A stretch of DNA of 64,000 bases from Oscillospiraceae bacterium (GTDB taxonomy: Bacteria; Bacillota; Clostridia; Oscillospirales; CAG-272), in the NCBI GenBank assembly GCA_015063845.1, contig SVTJ01000001.1, positions 289,260 to 353,259 on the forward strand, read 5' to 3'. How positions within the stretch are numbered: the first letter of the stretch is position 1; every line of letters starts with the position of its first letter. The notes beneath the pieces were generated by a model that was not told where the DNA came from, ran no database searches, and saw nothing but the letters and a program-made list of their open reading frames with translations. Position numbers and translations under genes: made by a program. Positions 1-9,691 of the stretch are shown here, piece after piece.

Positions 1-1
1 T

Positions 2-637
2 CTTGCGGCACTTGACCTCAAGCTCCGCAAGGATATGCAGGTCGAGCTTAAGAATATTCAGTCAAAAACGGGTATCACGTTTATTTACGTAACACACGAC
101 CAGGAAGAGGCACTTTCTATGTCCGACACCGTCGTCGTTATGGCAGATGGTAAGATACAGCAGATAGGCACTCCTATTGATATTTATAATGAGCCTATCA
201 ACGCGTTTGTTGCTGACTTTATAGGAGAATCTAACATTCTTGACGGCGTTATGCTTAAGGACTATTCGGTGAACTTTGCATCTCACACCTTCGAGTGCCT
301 TGATAAAGGATTTGCTCAGGGAGAGGCGGTCGACGTAGTAGTACGTCCCGAGGACGTTGACGTTGTTCCCGTTGATAAGGGTATGCTTTCGGGTATCGTG
401 ACCTCAGTTACCTTCAAGGGCGTCCACTATGAGATAATTGTTGACATTGACGGCTTCAAGTGGATGATACAGTCCACCGACTACGTTGAGCCGAATGCTC
501 AGATCGGTGTTTATATTGAACCCGACGCGATACATATAATGAAGAAATCCGAATATTCCAATATGTTTGGAGACTATTCCACCTTCTCGGACGAGATCGA
601 ACATCTCTCCGACGTCACGGAGGGCGAGGAGGAATGA
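2..637 (+). CDS. potA: Spermidine/putrescine ABC transporter ATP-binding protein PotA (5' truncated by window)
   Basis: ATPase subunit energising polyamine import. The reading frame is open from base 2, so the gene begins upstream and the ATG at 35 is internal. The visible part starts at the D-loop ([10 protein letters not shown]), then has the switch histidine (VTHDQEEA) and a C-terminal TOBE-type regulatory domain ([10 protein letters not shown]). The Walker A and signature motifs lie outside the window. The stop overlaps the potB start by 4 bp (ATGA), showing translational coupling. Family call rests on the domain order plus the adjacent PotB/PotC/PotD genes; substrate choice between spermidine and putrescine is inferred, not seen. 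Confidence 0.93.
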   Translation, partial: LAALDLKLRKDMQVELKNIQSKTGITFIYVTHDQEEALSMSDTVVVMADGKIQQIGTPIDIYNEPINAFVADFIGESNILDGVMLKDYSVNFASHTFECLDKGFAQGEAVDVVVRPEDVDVVPVDKGMLSGIVTSVTFKGVHYEIIVDIDGFKWMIQSTDYVEPNAQIGVYIEPDAIHIMKKSEYSNMFGDYSTFSDEIEHLSDVTEGEEE

Positions 638-1485
638 CAAGAACACCGAAAACACGCAAGACGCACCGTTCTCTTCTCCAGAGATATGCTGCTGCGCCTC
701 ACATCGTTTGGTCGGTGCTGTTTATAATCGTGCCCTTGATATTTGTGGCATATTATGCATTCACCGACGGCGGTTCATTCACATTTTCGAATATTGCTGC
801 GTTCTTTACAAAAGATTATCTTGTGATATTTTGGAAATCGGTGAAGCTTGCGTTAATTGCAACACTGATATGTCTTTTGCTTGGATACCCAATAGCATAT
901 TTTATCACTACCTGCAAGCCTAAAACGCAGAGACTTCTCATAGTTCTCCTTATGCTTCCCATGTGGATGAACTTCCTTATAAGAACATATGCTCTTATGA
1001 CGCTTTTGCAGGATACGGGAATTATCAATTCCCTGCTTTCTAAGATAGGTCTTGGTCCTGTGCATATCATAGGAACTGAAACAGCGGTCGTTATCGGTAT
1101 GGTATACGACTATCTCCCCTATATGATCTTGCCCATATACTCAGTTATGGCAAAGATGGATCACCGTCTTATTGAAGCCGCTTCGGACCTTGGCTGCAAC
1201 GGCTTCGGAGTTCTTCGTAAGGTCATATTCCCGCTGAGTGTTTCGGGTGTCATTTCGGGTGTAACTATGGTATTCGTACCTTCAATAAGCACCTTCTATA
1301 TTTCCCAGAAGCTCGGCGGCGTTGATACGTTGCTTATCGGTGACGTTATCGAACAGCACTATACCTCGTCTAATTACAATATGACAGCTTCTCTGTCATT
1401 TGTGCTTATGGTAATACTCATCGTCGGTCTTGCGATAGTTAATCACTATACGGACAGTGACGAAGGAGGAGGTATGATGATATGA
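634..1485 (+). CDS. potB: Spermidine/putrescine ABC transporter permease PotB
   Basis: Inner-membrane permease of the polyamine importer. About six hydrophobic segments are visible, the first near residues 25-45. The EAA loop that docks to the ATPase is seen as [17 protein letters not shown] near residues 181-197, followed by a Pro-containing helix. Length (283 aa) is normal for PotB. It overlaps potA and the next gene by 4 bp on each side, so the three products are probably made in equal amounts from one transcript. Confidence 0.94.
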   Translation: MTRTPKTRKTHRSLLQRYAAAPHIVWSVLFIIVPLIFVAYYAFTDGGSFTFSNIAAFFTKDYLVIFWKSVKLALIATLICLLLGYPIAYFITTCKPKTQRLLIVLLMLPMWMNFLIRTYALMTLLQDTGIINSLLSKIGLGPVHIIGTETAVVIGMVYDYLPYMILPIYSVMAKMDHRLIEAASDLGCNGFGVLRKVIFPLSVSGVISGVTMVFVPSISTFYISQKLGGVDTLLIGDVIEQHYTSSNYNMTASLSFVLMVILIVGLAIVNHYTDSDEGGGMMI

Positions 1486-3524
1486 AGAAGTTTTCTAATT
1501 TCTATATCGGACTTATCCTCTTCTTCCTGTTTGCTCCTATTGCTGTTATGATCTTTTTCTCGTTCAACGCGGGAAAAAGTACGTCGGTATTTACAGGATT
1601 TTCACTTGATTGGTATATTGAGCTTTTCAAGAACAGTGAGATACTCAATGCTCTTAAAAACTCTTTGATACTTGCGATAACCGCAGCTGCTATTGCAACC
1701 GTTATTGGTACTGCGGCTGCCTTCGGTATTCATCATATGAAGAGCAAGCATCTCCGCCAGTCACTTATGACAGTCACAAACGTGCCCCTTATGAACCCCG
1801 AGATCATAACGGGTATATCTATGATGTTCCTGTTTGTCTTTGTCGGAGGACTGCTCGGTCTCTCCACAAAGCTGAATTTCTGGACAATGCTTATAGCGCA
1901 CGTCACATTCTGCTTGCCGTACGTTATTCTCAACGTCTTACCAAAATTCAAGCAGATGAACAAAGCTCTCCCAGAGGCTGCGCTTGACCTCGGTTGCACA
2001 CCGATACAGTCATTCTTCAAGGTACAGCTTCCAGCAATTCTCCCCGGAGTTATCACGGGACTCACGATGTCATTTACGCTTTCATTCGACGACTTTGTTA
2101 TCAGCTATTTCACCTCGGGAACAGATTTCCAGACACTCCCCATTCTGATATACAGTATGACTAAGAAGTCGGTAAAGCCCACTATCTACGCGCTTTCGTC
2201 GATAATCTTTATTATCATTCTCGTTATGCTTCTTATAACCAACCGCGAAAAGTCATCTTACGAGAGACTTGAAGCAAAGAAGGCACGCGCAGAGAAAAAG
2301 CGCAAGGAGGCTATCGCAAAAGCCAACAAGAGAAAGAAGCAAAAGCTTTCAACCGAAGTTCCCGTTTTTGAAGCCTCTTCGGGCAACAAGAAGTTCTCTT
2401 CTTATTCTCTTAAGATAGTAGCTCTTGTTTGCGCTGTCGTACTTATCATTTCCACTTGCGTTATGATAGGCGCTTACACCAAGAACACGGTGACGCTCAA
2501 CGTTTATAACTGGGGTGAATATATTTCGGACGGATCTGACGGCTCGCTCGACGTTAATAAAGAGTTTGAGAAGTACTGCCGTCAAAATCTTGGAAAGCGT
2601 GTTAAAGTAAATTACGTAACTTACACGTCAAACGAAGACCTTTACGCTAAGCTGTCGTCAAATGCAGTCAGCTATGATGTCATTATTCCCTCTGACTACA
2701 TGATAGCGAGACTTGCATCCGAAGGACTTCTTCAAGAGCTTAATTTCGATAACATCCCTCTTTATGAGGAGTGCATCAGCGACGATTTCAAGAACCTTTA
2801 CTATGACCCCGAAAACAAATACTCCGTTCCCTACACTTACGGAATGATAGGCGTTATTTATGACGCAAACAAGGTATCCGAGGAAGATATAGGTGGCTGG
2901 GATCTTATGTGGAATCAAAAGTATTCGGGACAGATCGTTCAGTTCAACAACTCAAGAGATGCTTTCGGCACAGCGTTCTATAAGCTTGGACTTGACGTAA
3001 ACACCACGGACAAGGCTGCTTGGGATATGGGCCTTGAAGAGCTGAAAAAGCAAAAGCCTCTGCTCAATAAGCTTGTCATGGATGAGATCTTCAATATGAT
3101 GGAGTCAGGTGAGGCGGCTATCGGCGCATATTATGCGGGAGATTATCTTGCTATGGTAGATAATCAAGCAGAAAACGTTGATCTGAAGTTTTATTATCCC
3201 GAGAACACTAACTTGTTTGTAGATGCTATGTGCGTACCCACATGTGCGCAAAACAAGGAGCTCGCAGAGGAATATATCAACTTCATGCTCAGCGAGGAGG
3301 CAGCCATTGCTAACGCAGAGTATATTTGCTACGCATCTCCCAACTCTCTCGTTTATAATAACGAGATTTACAAAGAGGATATGGGTGAGGAAGCAATAGA
3401 GGTACTCTACCCAGAGAACTTTGATTTTGCCGAAAAATACGACGCAAACTGCTACAAGGATCTTGATAAAGAAACAAAGCAGTATCTCAATTCTATTTGG
3501 GAAAAATTCAAAACTTCTAAATAA
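1482..3524 (+). CDS. potC-potD: Fused polyamine permease PotC and substrate-binding protein PotD
   Basis: One 680-residue protein joins two normally separate subunits. Residues 1-257 are a PotC-type permease with the EAA loop EAALDLGCTPIQSFFKV. A very basic, probably cytoplasmic linker (residues 262-290, rich in K, R, E and A) follows. One further membrane segment (about 311-333, KIVALVCAVVLIISTCVMIG) then carries the chain outside. Residues 338-680 are a PotD-like periplasmic-binding fold beginning NVYNWGEYISDG. The receptor is thus tethered to its own translocator instead of being a free lipoprotein. No stop or frameshift breaks the frame. Fusions of this kind occur in some Firmicutes. It ends the pot operon and is followed by a strong terminator. 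Confidence 0.93.
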   Translation: MKKFSNFYIGLILFFLFAPIAVMIFFSFNAGKSTSVFTGFSLDWYIELFKNSEILNALKNSLILAITAAAIATVIGTAAAFGIHHMKSKHLRQSLMTVTNVPLMNPEIITGISMMFLFVFVGGLLGLSTKLNFWTMLIAHVTFCLPYVILNVLPKFKQMNKALPEAALDLGCTPIQSFFKVQLPAILPGVITGLTMSFTLSFDDFVISYFTSGTDFQTLPILIYSMTKKSVKPTIYALSSIIFIIILVMLLITNREKSSYERLEAKKARAEKKRKEAIAKANKRKKQKLSTEVPVFEASSGNKKFSSYSLKIVALVCAVVLIISTCVMIGAYTKNTVTLNVYNWGEYISDGSDGSLDVNKEFEKYCRQNLGKRVKVNYVTYTSNEDLYAKLSSNAVSYDVIIPSDYMIARLASEGLLQELNFDNIPLYEECISDDFKNLYYDPENKYSVPYTYGMIGVIYDANKVSEEDIGGWDLMWNQKYSGQIVQFNNSRDAFGTAFYKLGLDVNTTDKAAWDMGLEELKKQKPLLNKLVMDEIFNMMESGEAAIGAYYAGDYLAMVDNQAENVDLKFYYPENTNLFVDAMCVPTCAQNKELAEEYINFMLSEEAAIANAEYICYASPNSLVYNNEIYKEDMGEEAIEVLYPENFDFAEKYDANCYKDLDKETKQYLNSIWEKFKTSK

Positions 3525-3527
3525 ACC

Positions 3528-3557
3528 AAAAGCAGGACGCGATGCGTCCTGCTTTTG
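3528..3557. terminator. Bidirectional intrinsic terminator between potCD and pdaA
   Basis: A perfect 10-bp stem AGCAGGACGC / GCGTCCTGCT with a GAT loop is flanked by A and T runs on both sides. It can end the rightward pot transcript and the leftward pdaA transcript. The stem core CAGGACGC recurs in the ackA terminator at 49.4 kb. Confidence 0.85.
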
Positions 3558-4334
3558 CTATGCCGTAAGCTCGTCGAGCGTGCCAAAGCGATATCCTTGA
3601 GCCTTAAGCTCATCTATCACATCTCCGAGTATAGCTGCGTTAGTCGATGACGTTGGATGCAATAAGATAACTGCACCGTTGTGCATATTATCAAGTATCT
3701 TTTGCTTTGCGACACTTGGTGTCATTTGGGCGTTATTATCCCAGTCAGCATATGCGAAGCTCCAGAATACCGTTTTATATCCAAGTTCATTCGCGTAGCT
3801 CAAGGTCTGCTCGTTAAAACGCCCCTCGGGCGGACGGAAGTATTTAGCTATTTCTCGCCCCGTATGCTCTTTATAGATATTCTCAAGGGCATCAAGCTCA
3901 CACTTGAACTCATCAATACTTTCTTTTGTAGTCATATCGGGATGGCCGTTTGTGTGGTTGCATACAAGATGCCCCTCGGATGCCATTCGCTCTACAAGAG
4001 ATGTGTTTTTTGTGACAAGATTTCCAAGCACAAAGAATGCACCTCTTACGTCGCGTGACTTCATAACATCAAGTATCTTCTCAACGTTACCGTTTTCATA
4101 GCCTGCGTCGAAGGTAAGATATACCACCTTATCTACACAGTCATCTCCGTGCTTACGGTCGATATAATATCCGTTATATTTCTCGATATATTGCATATTC
4201 GCATCAAGCTGAGGTTGCTTGTGCTGCTTATTACGCACGCAGTACCAAGACTGCGCCTCGGCAGCATCCGCGTTGCCTGCAAAAAGAATGATCAGAAGTA
4301 TAATGGAAACAGCAAATGCCAAAGTTCTTTTCAT
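3558..4334 (-). CDS. pdaA: PdaA-type polysaccharide deacetylase (spore-cortex muramic lactam family)
   Basis: A secreted NodB-fold deacetylase. The start is placed at ATG 4334 (MKRTLAF), not at the ORF-track start 4562, because GGGAGG lies just upstream and the N terminus then becomes a clean signal peptide (LAFAVSIILLIILFAGNADA). Catalytic motifs are visible: TFDAGYENG (general base and metal Asp), NHTNGHP (metal histidines), RPPEGRFN and LLHPTS. The DAGYENG signature is typical of PdaA, which removes acetyl groups from muramic acid so that delta-lactam forms in the spore cortex. The CwlD-type amidase at 34.7 kb acts in the same known pathway. Monocistronic, between two terminators; I see no convincing promoter in 4335-4400, which would fit a sporulation sigma factor. 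Confidence 0.85.
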   Translation of the reverse strand: MKRTLAFAVSIILLIILFAGNADAAEAQSWYCVRNKQHKQPQLDANMQYIEKYNGYYIDRKHGDDCVDKVVYLTFDAGYENGNVEKILDVMKSRDVRGAFFVLGNLVTKNTSLVERMASEGHLVCNHTNGHPDMTTKESIDEFKCELDALENIYKEHTGREIAKYFRPPEGRFNEQTLSYANELGYKTVFWSFAYADWDNNAQMTPSVAKQKILDNMHNGAVILLHPTSSTNAAILGDVIDELKAQGYRFGTLDELTA

Positions 4335-4403
4335 ACAATACCTCCCTTTGCAATTGCTGATATTATTATTTGCGAATGAAAGCAAAAAAAACAATGTAAT
4401 TAT

Positions 4404-4440
4404 TGCAAAAAAACAGGTTGATATTTCAACCTGTTTTTTA
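4404..4440 (-). terminator. Terminator of the histidine operon
   Basis: Stem AAAACAGGTTG / CAACCTGTTTT with an ATATTT-type loop and a long T tract on the minus strand. Its right arm overlaps the TAA stop codon of the last gene of the operon. Confidence 0.85.
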
Positions 4441-5256
4441 TATGAGTATTTTTTTGATCTTTTTATTCTCATACACGCAAAGCTCACGCACACCGCAAAC
4501 TTTGGCATATTCAACAGCCTCATCAAAAAAGCAAAGTATACTGTCTGTACTGTGGCAGTCACTGTTGATCATAATATTCGCGTTTTTCTCTGCAAGGCGT
4601 TTGAGTATAAAATCATCAGGATACGGCTTTTTTCTCCAACCGCGCGAGATAGCGCCAGTATTTATCTCGAATATCTTATCCTTTTCAATGAGAGCGTCAA
4701 CTGCCTCAAGAGACACGTTGCGATATGCTCTTGAGGTTACGTCTATAAAAGGATATTTTTCATTGAATTTGGTGATGAGATCAACGTGTCCGATTATATC
4801 GCAATTCGTTTTATTTACCACGTCTGAGACAAGGCTGTAATAGTCCTCTATCAAAGCGAGCATATTACCGCCGTAAAGCTTATCTGCAAAATCCAAAAGC
4901 GTTTTTGGGGCAAGGTCAACGTCTATACGAACACCGTCCTTTATAACGGCGTGAACCGAACCTATAACGTAGTCAAAAGCATACTCCGGTGCAGAAGAAA
5001 AATAATCCTGCTCAATTCCGAGAAGCACCTCAATCTTATCAGCATAAGCTGACTTTAATCGGTTTATCTCGCGGATATAATCATTCTGCCCGTCTCTTGA
5101 CATAGTCCACTCGGTATTCTTTTCGTCAATATACGAATGTCCCGAAAATCCAAGTGCTGTGCAACCAAGCTCTATCGCGGAGGCAAGCATCTGTTCTGCC
5201 GAGTGCTTGCCATCGCAAAAATTTGTGTGAGTGTGAAAATTACACCTTGGTGTCAT
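4438..5256 (-). CDS. hisJ: PHP-family histidinol-phosphatase (HisJ/HisK type)
   Basis: Hydrolyses L-histidinol phosphate to L-histidinol, the step that a HAD-type or bifunctional HisB does elsewhere. The PHP metal ligands are visible: HTHTNFCDG at the N terminus, GIEQDY near residue 92, HVDL near 156 and INSDCHS near 230. At 272 aa it has normal length. It is the last gene of the his operon and overlaps hisIE by 4 bp; that position, with a HisB that is dehydratase only, supports the assignment over other PHP phosphoesterases. Confidence 0.9.
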   Translation of the reverse strand: MTPRCNFHTHTNFCDGKHSAEQMLASAIELGCTALGFSGHSYIDEKNTEWTMSRDGQNDYIREINRLKSAYADKIEVLLGIEQDYFSSAPEYAFDYVIGSVHAVIKDGVRIDVDLAPKTLLDFADKLYGGNMLALIEDYYSLVSDVVNKTNCDIIGHVDLITKFNEKYPFIDVTSRAYRNVSLEAVDALIEKDKIFEINTGAISRGWRKKPYPDDFILKRLAEKNANIMINSDCHSTDSILCFFDEAVEYAKVCGVRELCVYENKKIKKILI

Positions 5257-5900
5257 TTGGTCATCTTCTCCTGCTTGACCTTGTGGTCGAGCACGTTTCT
5301 TGATGCAAGCTCCATCTTCACGTCGTCAAGCGTGATACCCATCTCAATCATAAGCACCATTACGTGATACACAAGGTCTGCTATCTCGTATATAGTCTCA
5401 GCCTTGTCGTTTGCCTTACCTGCGATTATTACCTCTGTGCTCTCCTCGCCGACCTTTTTGAGTATCTTATCAATGCCCTTTTCAAAAAGATACGTTGTAT
5501 AAGAGCCTTCCTTCTTATCTGTCTTTCTGCCCTCGATTATCTTCATAAGAGCTTCAAGTGAGAACTCCTCGCTCTCTCCCTTGTATACTACGTCATTGAA
5601 GCAGCTGTCTGTACCCGTATGGCAAGCGGGACCGTCCTTGTATACAGTCACGGTAAGAGCGTCCTTATCGCAATCGGTGACGATAGAGACGATGTGCTGC
5701 TTGTTGCCCGAAGTCTCGCCCTTTCTCCAAAGGCACTTGCGTGAACGCGACCAGAAGCACGTAGTTCCCTCCGCCATACTTATTTCAAGACTTTCCTTGT
5801 TCATATAAGCAACCGTGAGTACCTTCTTAGAAAGTGCATCCACAACTACTGCGGGGATAAGTCCGTTTTCATCAAATTTAAGTTCGTTAATTCCAATCAT
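5253..5900 (-). CDS. hisI: Bifunctional phosphoribosyl-AMP cyclohydrolase / phosphoribosyl-ATP pyrophosphatase HisIE
   Basis: Catalyses steps 2 and 3 of histidine synthesis. Residues 1-110 are the HisI cyclohydrolase with [17 protein letters not shown] and the zinc site [10 protein letters not shown]. Residues 118-215 are the helical HisE MazG-like domain ([12 protein letters not shown], acidic metal ligands, then [13 protein letters not shown]). The fused order I then E is the common bacterial one. Starts at ATG 5900 behind GAGG and overlaps the phosphatase gene downstream. Confidence 0.95.
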   Translation of the reverse strand: MIGINELKFDENGLIPAVVVDALSKKVLTVAYMNKESLEISMAEGTTCFWSRSRKCLWRKGETSGNKQHIVSIVTDCDKDALTVTVYKDGPACHTGTDSCFNDVVYKGESEEFSLEALMKIIEGRKTDKKEGSYTTYLFEKGIDKILKKVGEESTEVIIAGKANDKAETIYEIADLVYHVMVLMIEMGITLDDVKMELASRNVLDHKVKQEKMTK

Positions 5901-5914
5901 TTTTTACCTCTATA

Positions 5915-6673
5915 TTACAGTCTTACGTTGATATTGTTCTCTGCCAAGGTGCGCTTAAGGTCCTTTATATCCACCTCTCCAAAATGGAAGATAGATGCCG
6001 CAAGTCCCGCGTCTACCTTAGGCAAGCTGTTAAACAATGTTATGAAATCCTCAATGCAGCCCGCTCCGCCTGATGCTATCACGGGTACTTTTACGGCATT
6101 ACATACCGCGTCAAGCATTTCAAGGTCGAAGCCCTGCTTTACTCCGTCAGTATCAATGCTGTTGACTACTATCTCTCCCGCACCGCGTTCTACGCACTGC
6201 TTTATCCACGATATAGCCTCCATTCCCGTGTTTTCTCTGCCGCCCTTAGCAAACACACGGAAAACTCCGTCAACTCGCTTCACGTCGACCGAAAGCACCA
6301 CGCACTGGTCTCCGTACTTCTTAGCCGCCTCTTCAACAAGCGCGGGATTTCTTATAGCTCCCGAGTTTACGCTGACCTTATCAGCTCCACATTTAAGTAC
6401 TCTGTCAAAATCGTCAATGGTATTGATGCCGCCGCCAACCGTGAGCGGTATGAACACCTTGCTTGCCGTTTCCTTAAGAATATCAGTAAACAGCGCTCTG
6501 CCCTCAAAAGATGCGGTTATATCATAGAATACGAGCTCGTCAGCACCGCATTCGCTATAATACTCAGCGAGTGTTACGGGAGACGATACGTCTGCAAGTC
6601 CCAAAAAGTTTACACCCTTTACTACTCTGCCGTTCTTTACGTCAAGACAAGGAATAATACGCTTTGTTATCAT
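5915..6673 (-). CDS. hisF: Imidazole glycerol phosphate synthase cyclase subunit HisF
   Basis: Cyclase half of IGP synthase; uses ammonia from HisH to make IGP and AICAR. Start set at ATG 6673 (MITKRIIPCLDV), directly behind GGAGGAAAT, not at the ORF-track start 6706 inside hisA. This gives a 252-aa (beta-alpha)8 barrel with the catalytic Asp in PCLDVKNGRVVKG and the second in VVLSVDVKR, plus phosphate loops VGGGI and ASGGAG. Overlaps hisA by 4 bp (ATGA). Confidence 0.96.
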   Translation of the reverse strand: MITKRIIPCLDVKNGRVVKGVNFLGLADVSSPVTLAEYYSECGADELVFYDITASFEGRALFTDILKETASKVFIPLTVGGGINTIDDFDRVLKCGADKVSVNSGAIRNPALVEEAAKKYGDQCVVLSVDVKRVDGVFRVFAKGGRENTGMEAISWIKQCVERGAGEIVVNSIDTDGVKQGFDLEMLDAVCNAVKVPVIASGGAGCIEDFITLFNSLPKVDAGLAASIFHFGEVDIKDLKRTLAENNINVRL

Positions 6674-7398
6674 ATTTCCTCCATTATGTTTGCAAGAGTG
6701 ATACATTTTGAAAGCTCGAGTGCGCCTGTATAGAGTGCTTTTCCAACGATCGCGCCGAATATATCCATATTAGCAAGTACTACTATGTCTTCCTCAGAGG
6801 AGACACCGCCCGAAGCTATGATGTTCATTTCAAAATTATCATAAAGCTCTCTATAAAGATCTCTATTAGTTCCCGACATCATTCCGTCCTTGGAGATATC
6901 GGTGCAAATAATCGTTTTAACACCGAGCTCTTCAAGCTTTTGACAAAAATCAAAGCAAGAGAGAGCCGAGGTCTCAAGCCAGCCCTTTATCGCAACGTAA
7001 CCGTCCTTTATGTCTACACCGACAACTATCTTCTCTCCGTAAGCATTAACTGCAGCAGAAAGAAATTCGGGGTCTGTAACAGCTGCCGTGCCTATAATTA
7101 CACGGTCAACACCTATATCTATATAGCTCTTTACACGGTCAAGCGTACGTATTCCGCCACCCACCTCGACTGATAACGAGGTGTTCTCGGTTATTCTCTT
7201 TATCGTATCAAAATTTGCGCAAGTTCCGTCCTTAGCACCGTCAAGGTCGACCACGTGTAAATATTTTGCTCCTGCCAACTCAAATTCCTTGGCAACAGCC
7301 ACAGGGTCGTCATTGTAGACAGTGACCTTATCGTAGTCACCCTTGACAAGACGAACCGCTTTTCCGCCTATCAAATCAATCGCGGGTATAATGTTCAT
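6670..7398 (-). CDS. hisA: ProFAR isomerase HisA
   Basis: Isomerises the aminoaldose ProFAR to the aminoketose PRFAR. A HisF-like barrel of 242 aa with catalytic Asp in PAIDLIGGKAVRL and in VVGVDIKDG, and the two phosphate-binding repeats VEVGGGIRT and ASGGVSSEED. Ends on the hisF start and begins 11 bp after hisH. Confidence 0.96.
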   Translation of the reverse strand: MNIIPAIDLIGGKAVRLVKGDYDKVTVYNDDPVAVAKEFELAGAKYLHVVDLDGAKDGTCANFDTIKRITENTSLSVEVGGGIRTLDRVKSYIDIGVDRVIIGTAAVTDPEFLSAAVNAYGEKIVVGVDIKDGYVAIKGWLETSALSCFDFCQKLEELGVKTIICTDISKDGMMSGTNRDLYRELYDNFEMNIIASGGVSSEEDIVVLANMDIFGAIVGKALYTGALELSKCITLANIMEEI

Positions 7399-7409
7399 AA
7401 AAACCTCCG

Positions 7410-8021
7410 TTAGATCTCACAAAATGCCTTGAGGATCGAAAGACCTACGTTTCCGCTCTTTTCGGGGTGAAACTGACAGCCCCAAACGTTACCCGAACGA
7501 ACGGCAGCCGTAATCGGCTTGCCATATTCAGCTGTCGCTATCAAAGCTTCCTCACACTCAACTCCGTAGTATGAATGAACGAAATATACACAATCGTTAT
7601 CTCCAAGATACTTGAATATCTCGTCCTTTTCCCCCACAAAATCAAGCTTATTCCAGCCCATATGCGGTATCTTAAGCTCACTCGGCACATCCCCCTCAAG
7701 TGGCTTTATCTCACCCTTGATAAGTCCAAGTCCCTCGTGAACACCATACTCGTAGCTTCTCTCAAAGAGCATCTGCATGCCGAGGCATATTCCAATAAGA
7801 GGTTTACCTTTTGAGACCTCATCGAGCACGACCTTGTCAAGTCCGCCTGCGCGAAGCTTTTTTGCCGCATCCTCAAATGCACCTACACCTGGCAGAATTA
7901 TTCTGTCCGCCTTTGCTATCACCTCTTTATCTGAGGTAACGACCGCTTGCTCTCCTATCTTTGAAAAGGAGCTTTTAAGTGAAAAAAGATTTCCTATTCC
8001 GTAGTCAATAATCGCGATCAT
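7410..8021 (-). CDS. hisH: Imidazole glycerol phosphate synthase glutaminase subunit HisH
   Basis: Class I glutamine amidotransferase that feeds ammonia to HisF. The triad is visible: nucleophile Cys in GICLGMQMLFE and the His-Glu pair in FHPEKSG near the C terminus. Length 203 aa is normal. Start overlaps the hisB stop by 4 bp (ATGA). Confidence 0.96.
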   Translation of the reverse strand: MIAIIDYGIGNLFSLKSSFSKIGEQAVVTSDKEVIAKADRIILPGVGAFEDAAKKLRAGGLDKVVLDEVSKGKPLIGICLGMQMLFERSYEYGVHEGLGLIKGEIKPLEGDVPSELKIPHMGWNKLDFVGEKDEIFKYLGDNDCVYFVHSYYGVECEEALIATAEYGKPITAAVRSGNVWGCQFHPEKSGNVGLSILKAFCEI

Positions 8022-8608
8022 ACAAGCTTTCCTTTTGTAGAGGGTATTTCCCCTGCTCTTTTTTCGTCTATTGCCACAGCTGCTCTCAAAGCTCTTGCGA
8101 GTGACTTAAACGCTCCTTCAATAATGTGGTGCGAGTTTGTTCCCGCTAGCTGTTTTACGTGAAGAGTTATTCCCGCATTTCTTGTGAATGCTATCATAAA
8201 CTCCTCAACAAGCTCTGTGTCAAAATCGCCAACCTTTTCGGTGGGTATCTTAAGGTCATACGCAAGGCAGTCTCTGCCCGAGATGTCAACAGCGCACAAA
8301 ACAAGTGCCTCATCCATAGGAAGTATCATACTTCCGTAACGGCAGATACCCTTGCAGTCACCAATAGCCGCACGAAATGCAAGACCGAGGCAAATGCCTA
8401 TGTCCTCAACGCTGTGGTGATAGTCAACGTTTGTGTCGCCAACGCACTTGACATCAAGGTCAAAGCAGCCGTGTGACGCAAACAACGTGAGCATGTGATC
8501 CATAAATCCACAGCCAGTATCAACGTTTACCTTTCCGCTCCCGTCAAGCTCAAATCCAAGCTTGATATCTGTCTCGGCAGTTTTTCTTTCAATATACTTG
8601 TTTCTCAT
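8018..8608 (-). CDS. hisB: Imidazoleglycerol-phosphate dehydratase HisB (monofunctional)
   Basis: Manganese-dependent dehydratase of 196 aa. Metal-binding histidine motifs are visible: GFMDHMLTLFASHG, DYHHSVEDIGI and NSHHIIEGAFK. It lacks the N-terminal HAD phosphatase of enterobacterial HisB, so the PHP enzyme at the operon end must supply histidinol phosphatase. Overlaps hisC and hisH by 4 bp each. Confidence 0.96.
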   Translation of the reverse strand: MRNKYIERKTAETDIKLGFELDGSGKVNVDTGCGFMDHMLTLFASHGCFDLDVKCVGDTNVDYHHSVEDIGICLGLAFRAAIGDCKGICRYGSMILPMDEALVLCAVDISGRDCLAYDLKIPTEKVGDFDTELVEEFMIAFTRNAGITLHVKQLAGTNSHHIIEGAFKSLARALRAAVAIDEKRAGEIPSTKGKLV

Positions 8609-9684
8609 ATGTTCTCTCCTTTTTCTTTAAGGATATGCTCTACCGTAAGCAGCAGCTTGTCCATTTGTTCACGGCTTCCCACGGTTATTCTGTTATACTC
8701 ACATATTGCGGGAGTATCAAAGTGTCTTACGAGTATTCCACGTTTCTTAAGCTCCAGATAAAGCTCCTTACCGCCTATGTCTTTGCTCTTTGCGAAAATA
8801 AAGTTTGCCTTTGACGGCGTTACCTCAAAGCCCATATTTACAAGCTTTTTTACGGTGTATTCGCGTGCTTCTATTACCTTTTTGCAATTATTGACGTAAT
8901 AGTCGTTGTCTTTTATCGCGGCAATTCCCGCAACCATTGTAAGTCGGTTTATGTTATAGGGATTAGTGGAATACTTTATCTTTTCAAGGTCTGCTATGAG
9001 CTCTGCGTCCGCTATAGCGAAACCAAGTCTTGCTCCTGCCATCGAGCGAGACTTTGAATATGTGCAGACTACAATAAGATTTTTATACTTATTTGTAAGC
9101 GACACCGCACTTTCCGCACCGAAATCAACGTATGCCTCGTCAACAAGCACCACTCGCTCAGGGTTTGCAACGACTATGCTTTCGACATCGTCAAGCGACA
9201 GCGCAATACCCGTCGGTGCATTTGGGTTAGCGATGACAACGTTCGCATCATTCGCCATATAGTCAGCAAGATTTATTGTAAAATCTTCGTTAAGCGGTAC
9301 TGCCTTATAATCAACACCGTAAAGCTCCGCGTAAACACGATAAAACCCATAGGATATTGACGGGAATTTCACGGGATGCTCGCGCTCGTCGCAAAACGCC
9401 ATAAAGAAGAAATTAAGAATGTCGTCAGAGCCGTTCGAGACAAAAACATTTTCTCTTTTCACTCCGTAAAGAGACGCAATAGCGTCCTTAAGCGCCTTGC
9501 AGGTGGGATCGGGGTAAAGATTAAGCTTTGATACCTCTTCTGAGTTCACAGCAGCTATAACGCCGTCTGAGGGCGGATAGGGCGACTCGTTGGTATTGAG
9601 CTTGACGTATTGCATATCCGTAGGCTGCTCACCCGGGGTATATGCCTCAAGTCCCGAAAATCTGCTGTTCATATACTTGCTCAT
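8605..9684 (-). CDS. hisC: Histidinol-phosphate aminotransferase HisC
   Basis: PLP-dependent fold-type I aminotransferase (359 aa) making histidinol phosphate from imidazole-acetol phosphate. The PLP lysine lies in TYSKSRSMAGARLGFA; substrate and cofactor contacts include SNGSDD, NPNAPTG and VDEAYVDF. It starts 8 bp after the hisD stop; AGGAG is about 10 bp before ATG 9684, and an in-frame ATG at 9672 is a less likely alternative. Confidence 0.95.
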   Translation of the reverse strand: MSKYMNSRFSGLEAYTPGEQPTDMQYVKLNTNESPYPPSDGVIAAVNSEEVSKLNLYPDPTCKALKDAIASLYGVKRENVFVSNGSDDILNFFFMAFCDEREHPVKFPSISYGFYRVYAELYGVDYKAVPLNEDFTINLADYMANDANVVIANPNAPTGIALSLDDVESIVVANPERVVLVDEAYVDFGAESAVSLTNKYKNLIVVCTYSKSRSMAGARLGFAIADAELIADLEKIKYSTNPYNINRLTMVAGIAAIKDNDYYVNNCKKVIEAREYTVKKLVNMGFEVTPSKANFIFAKSKDIGGKELYLELKKRGILVRHFDTPAICEYNRITVGSREQMDKLLLTVEHILKEKGENI

Positions 9685-9691
9685 TTACCGA

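Noticed and set aside
4335-4403. Sporulation sigma-factor promoter for pdaA
   Set aside because: The gap has A+T-rich sequence but no pair of boxes matching the sigma-E, sigma-F, sigma-G or sigma-K patterns well enough to report.
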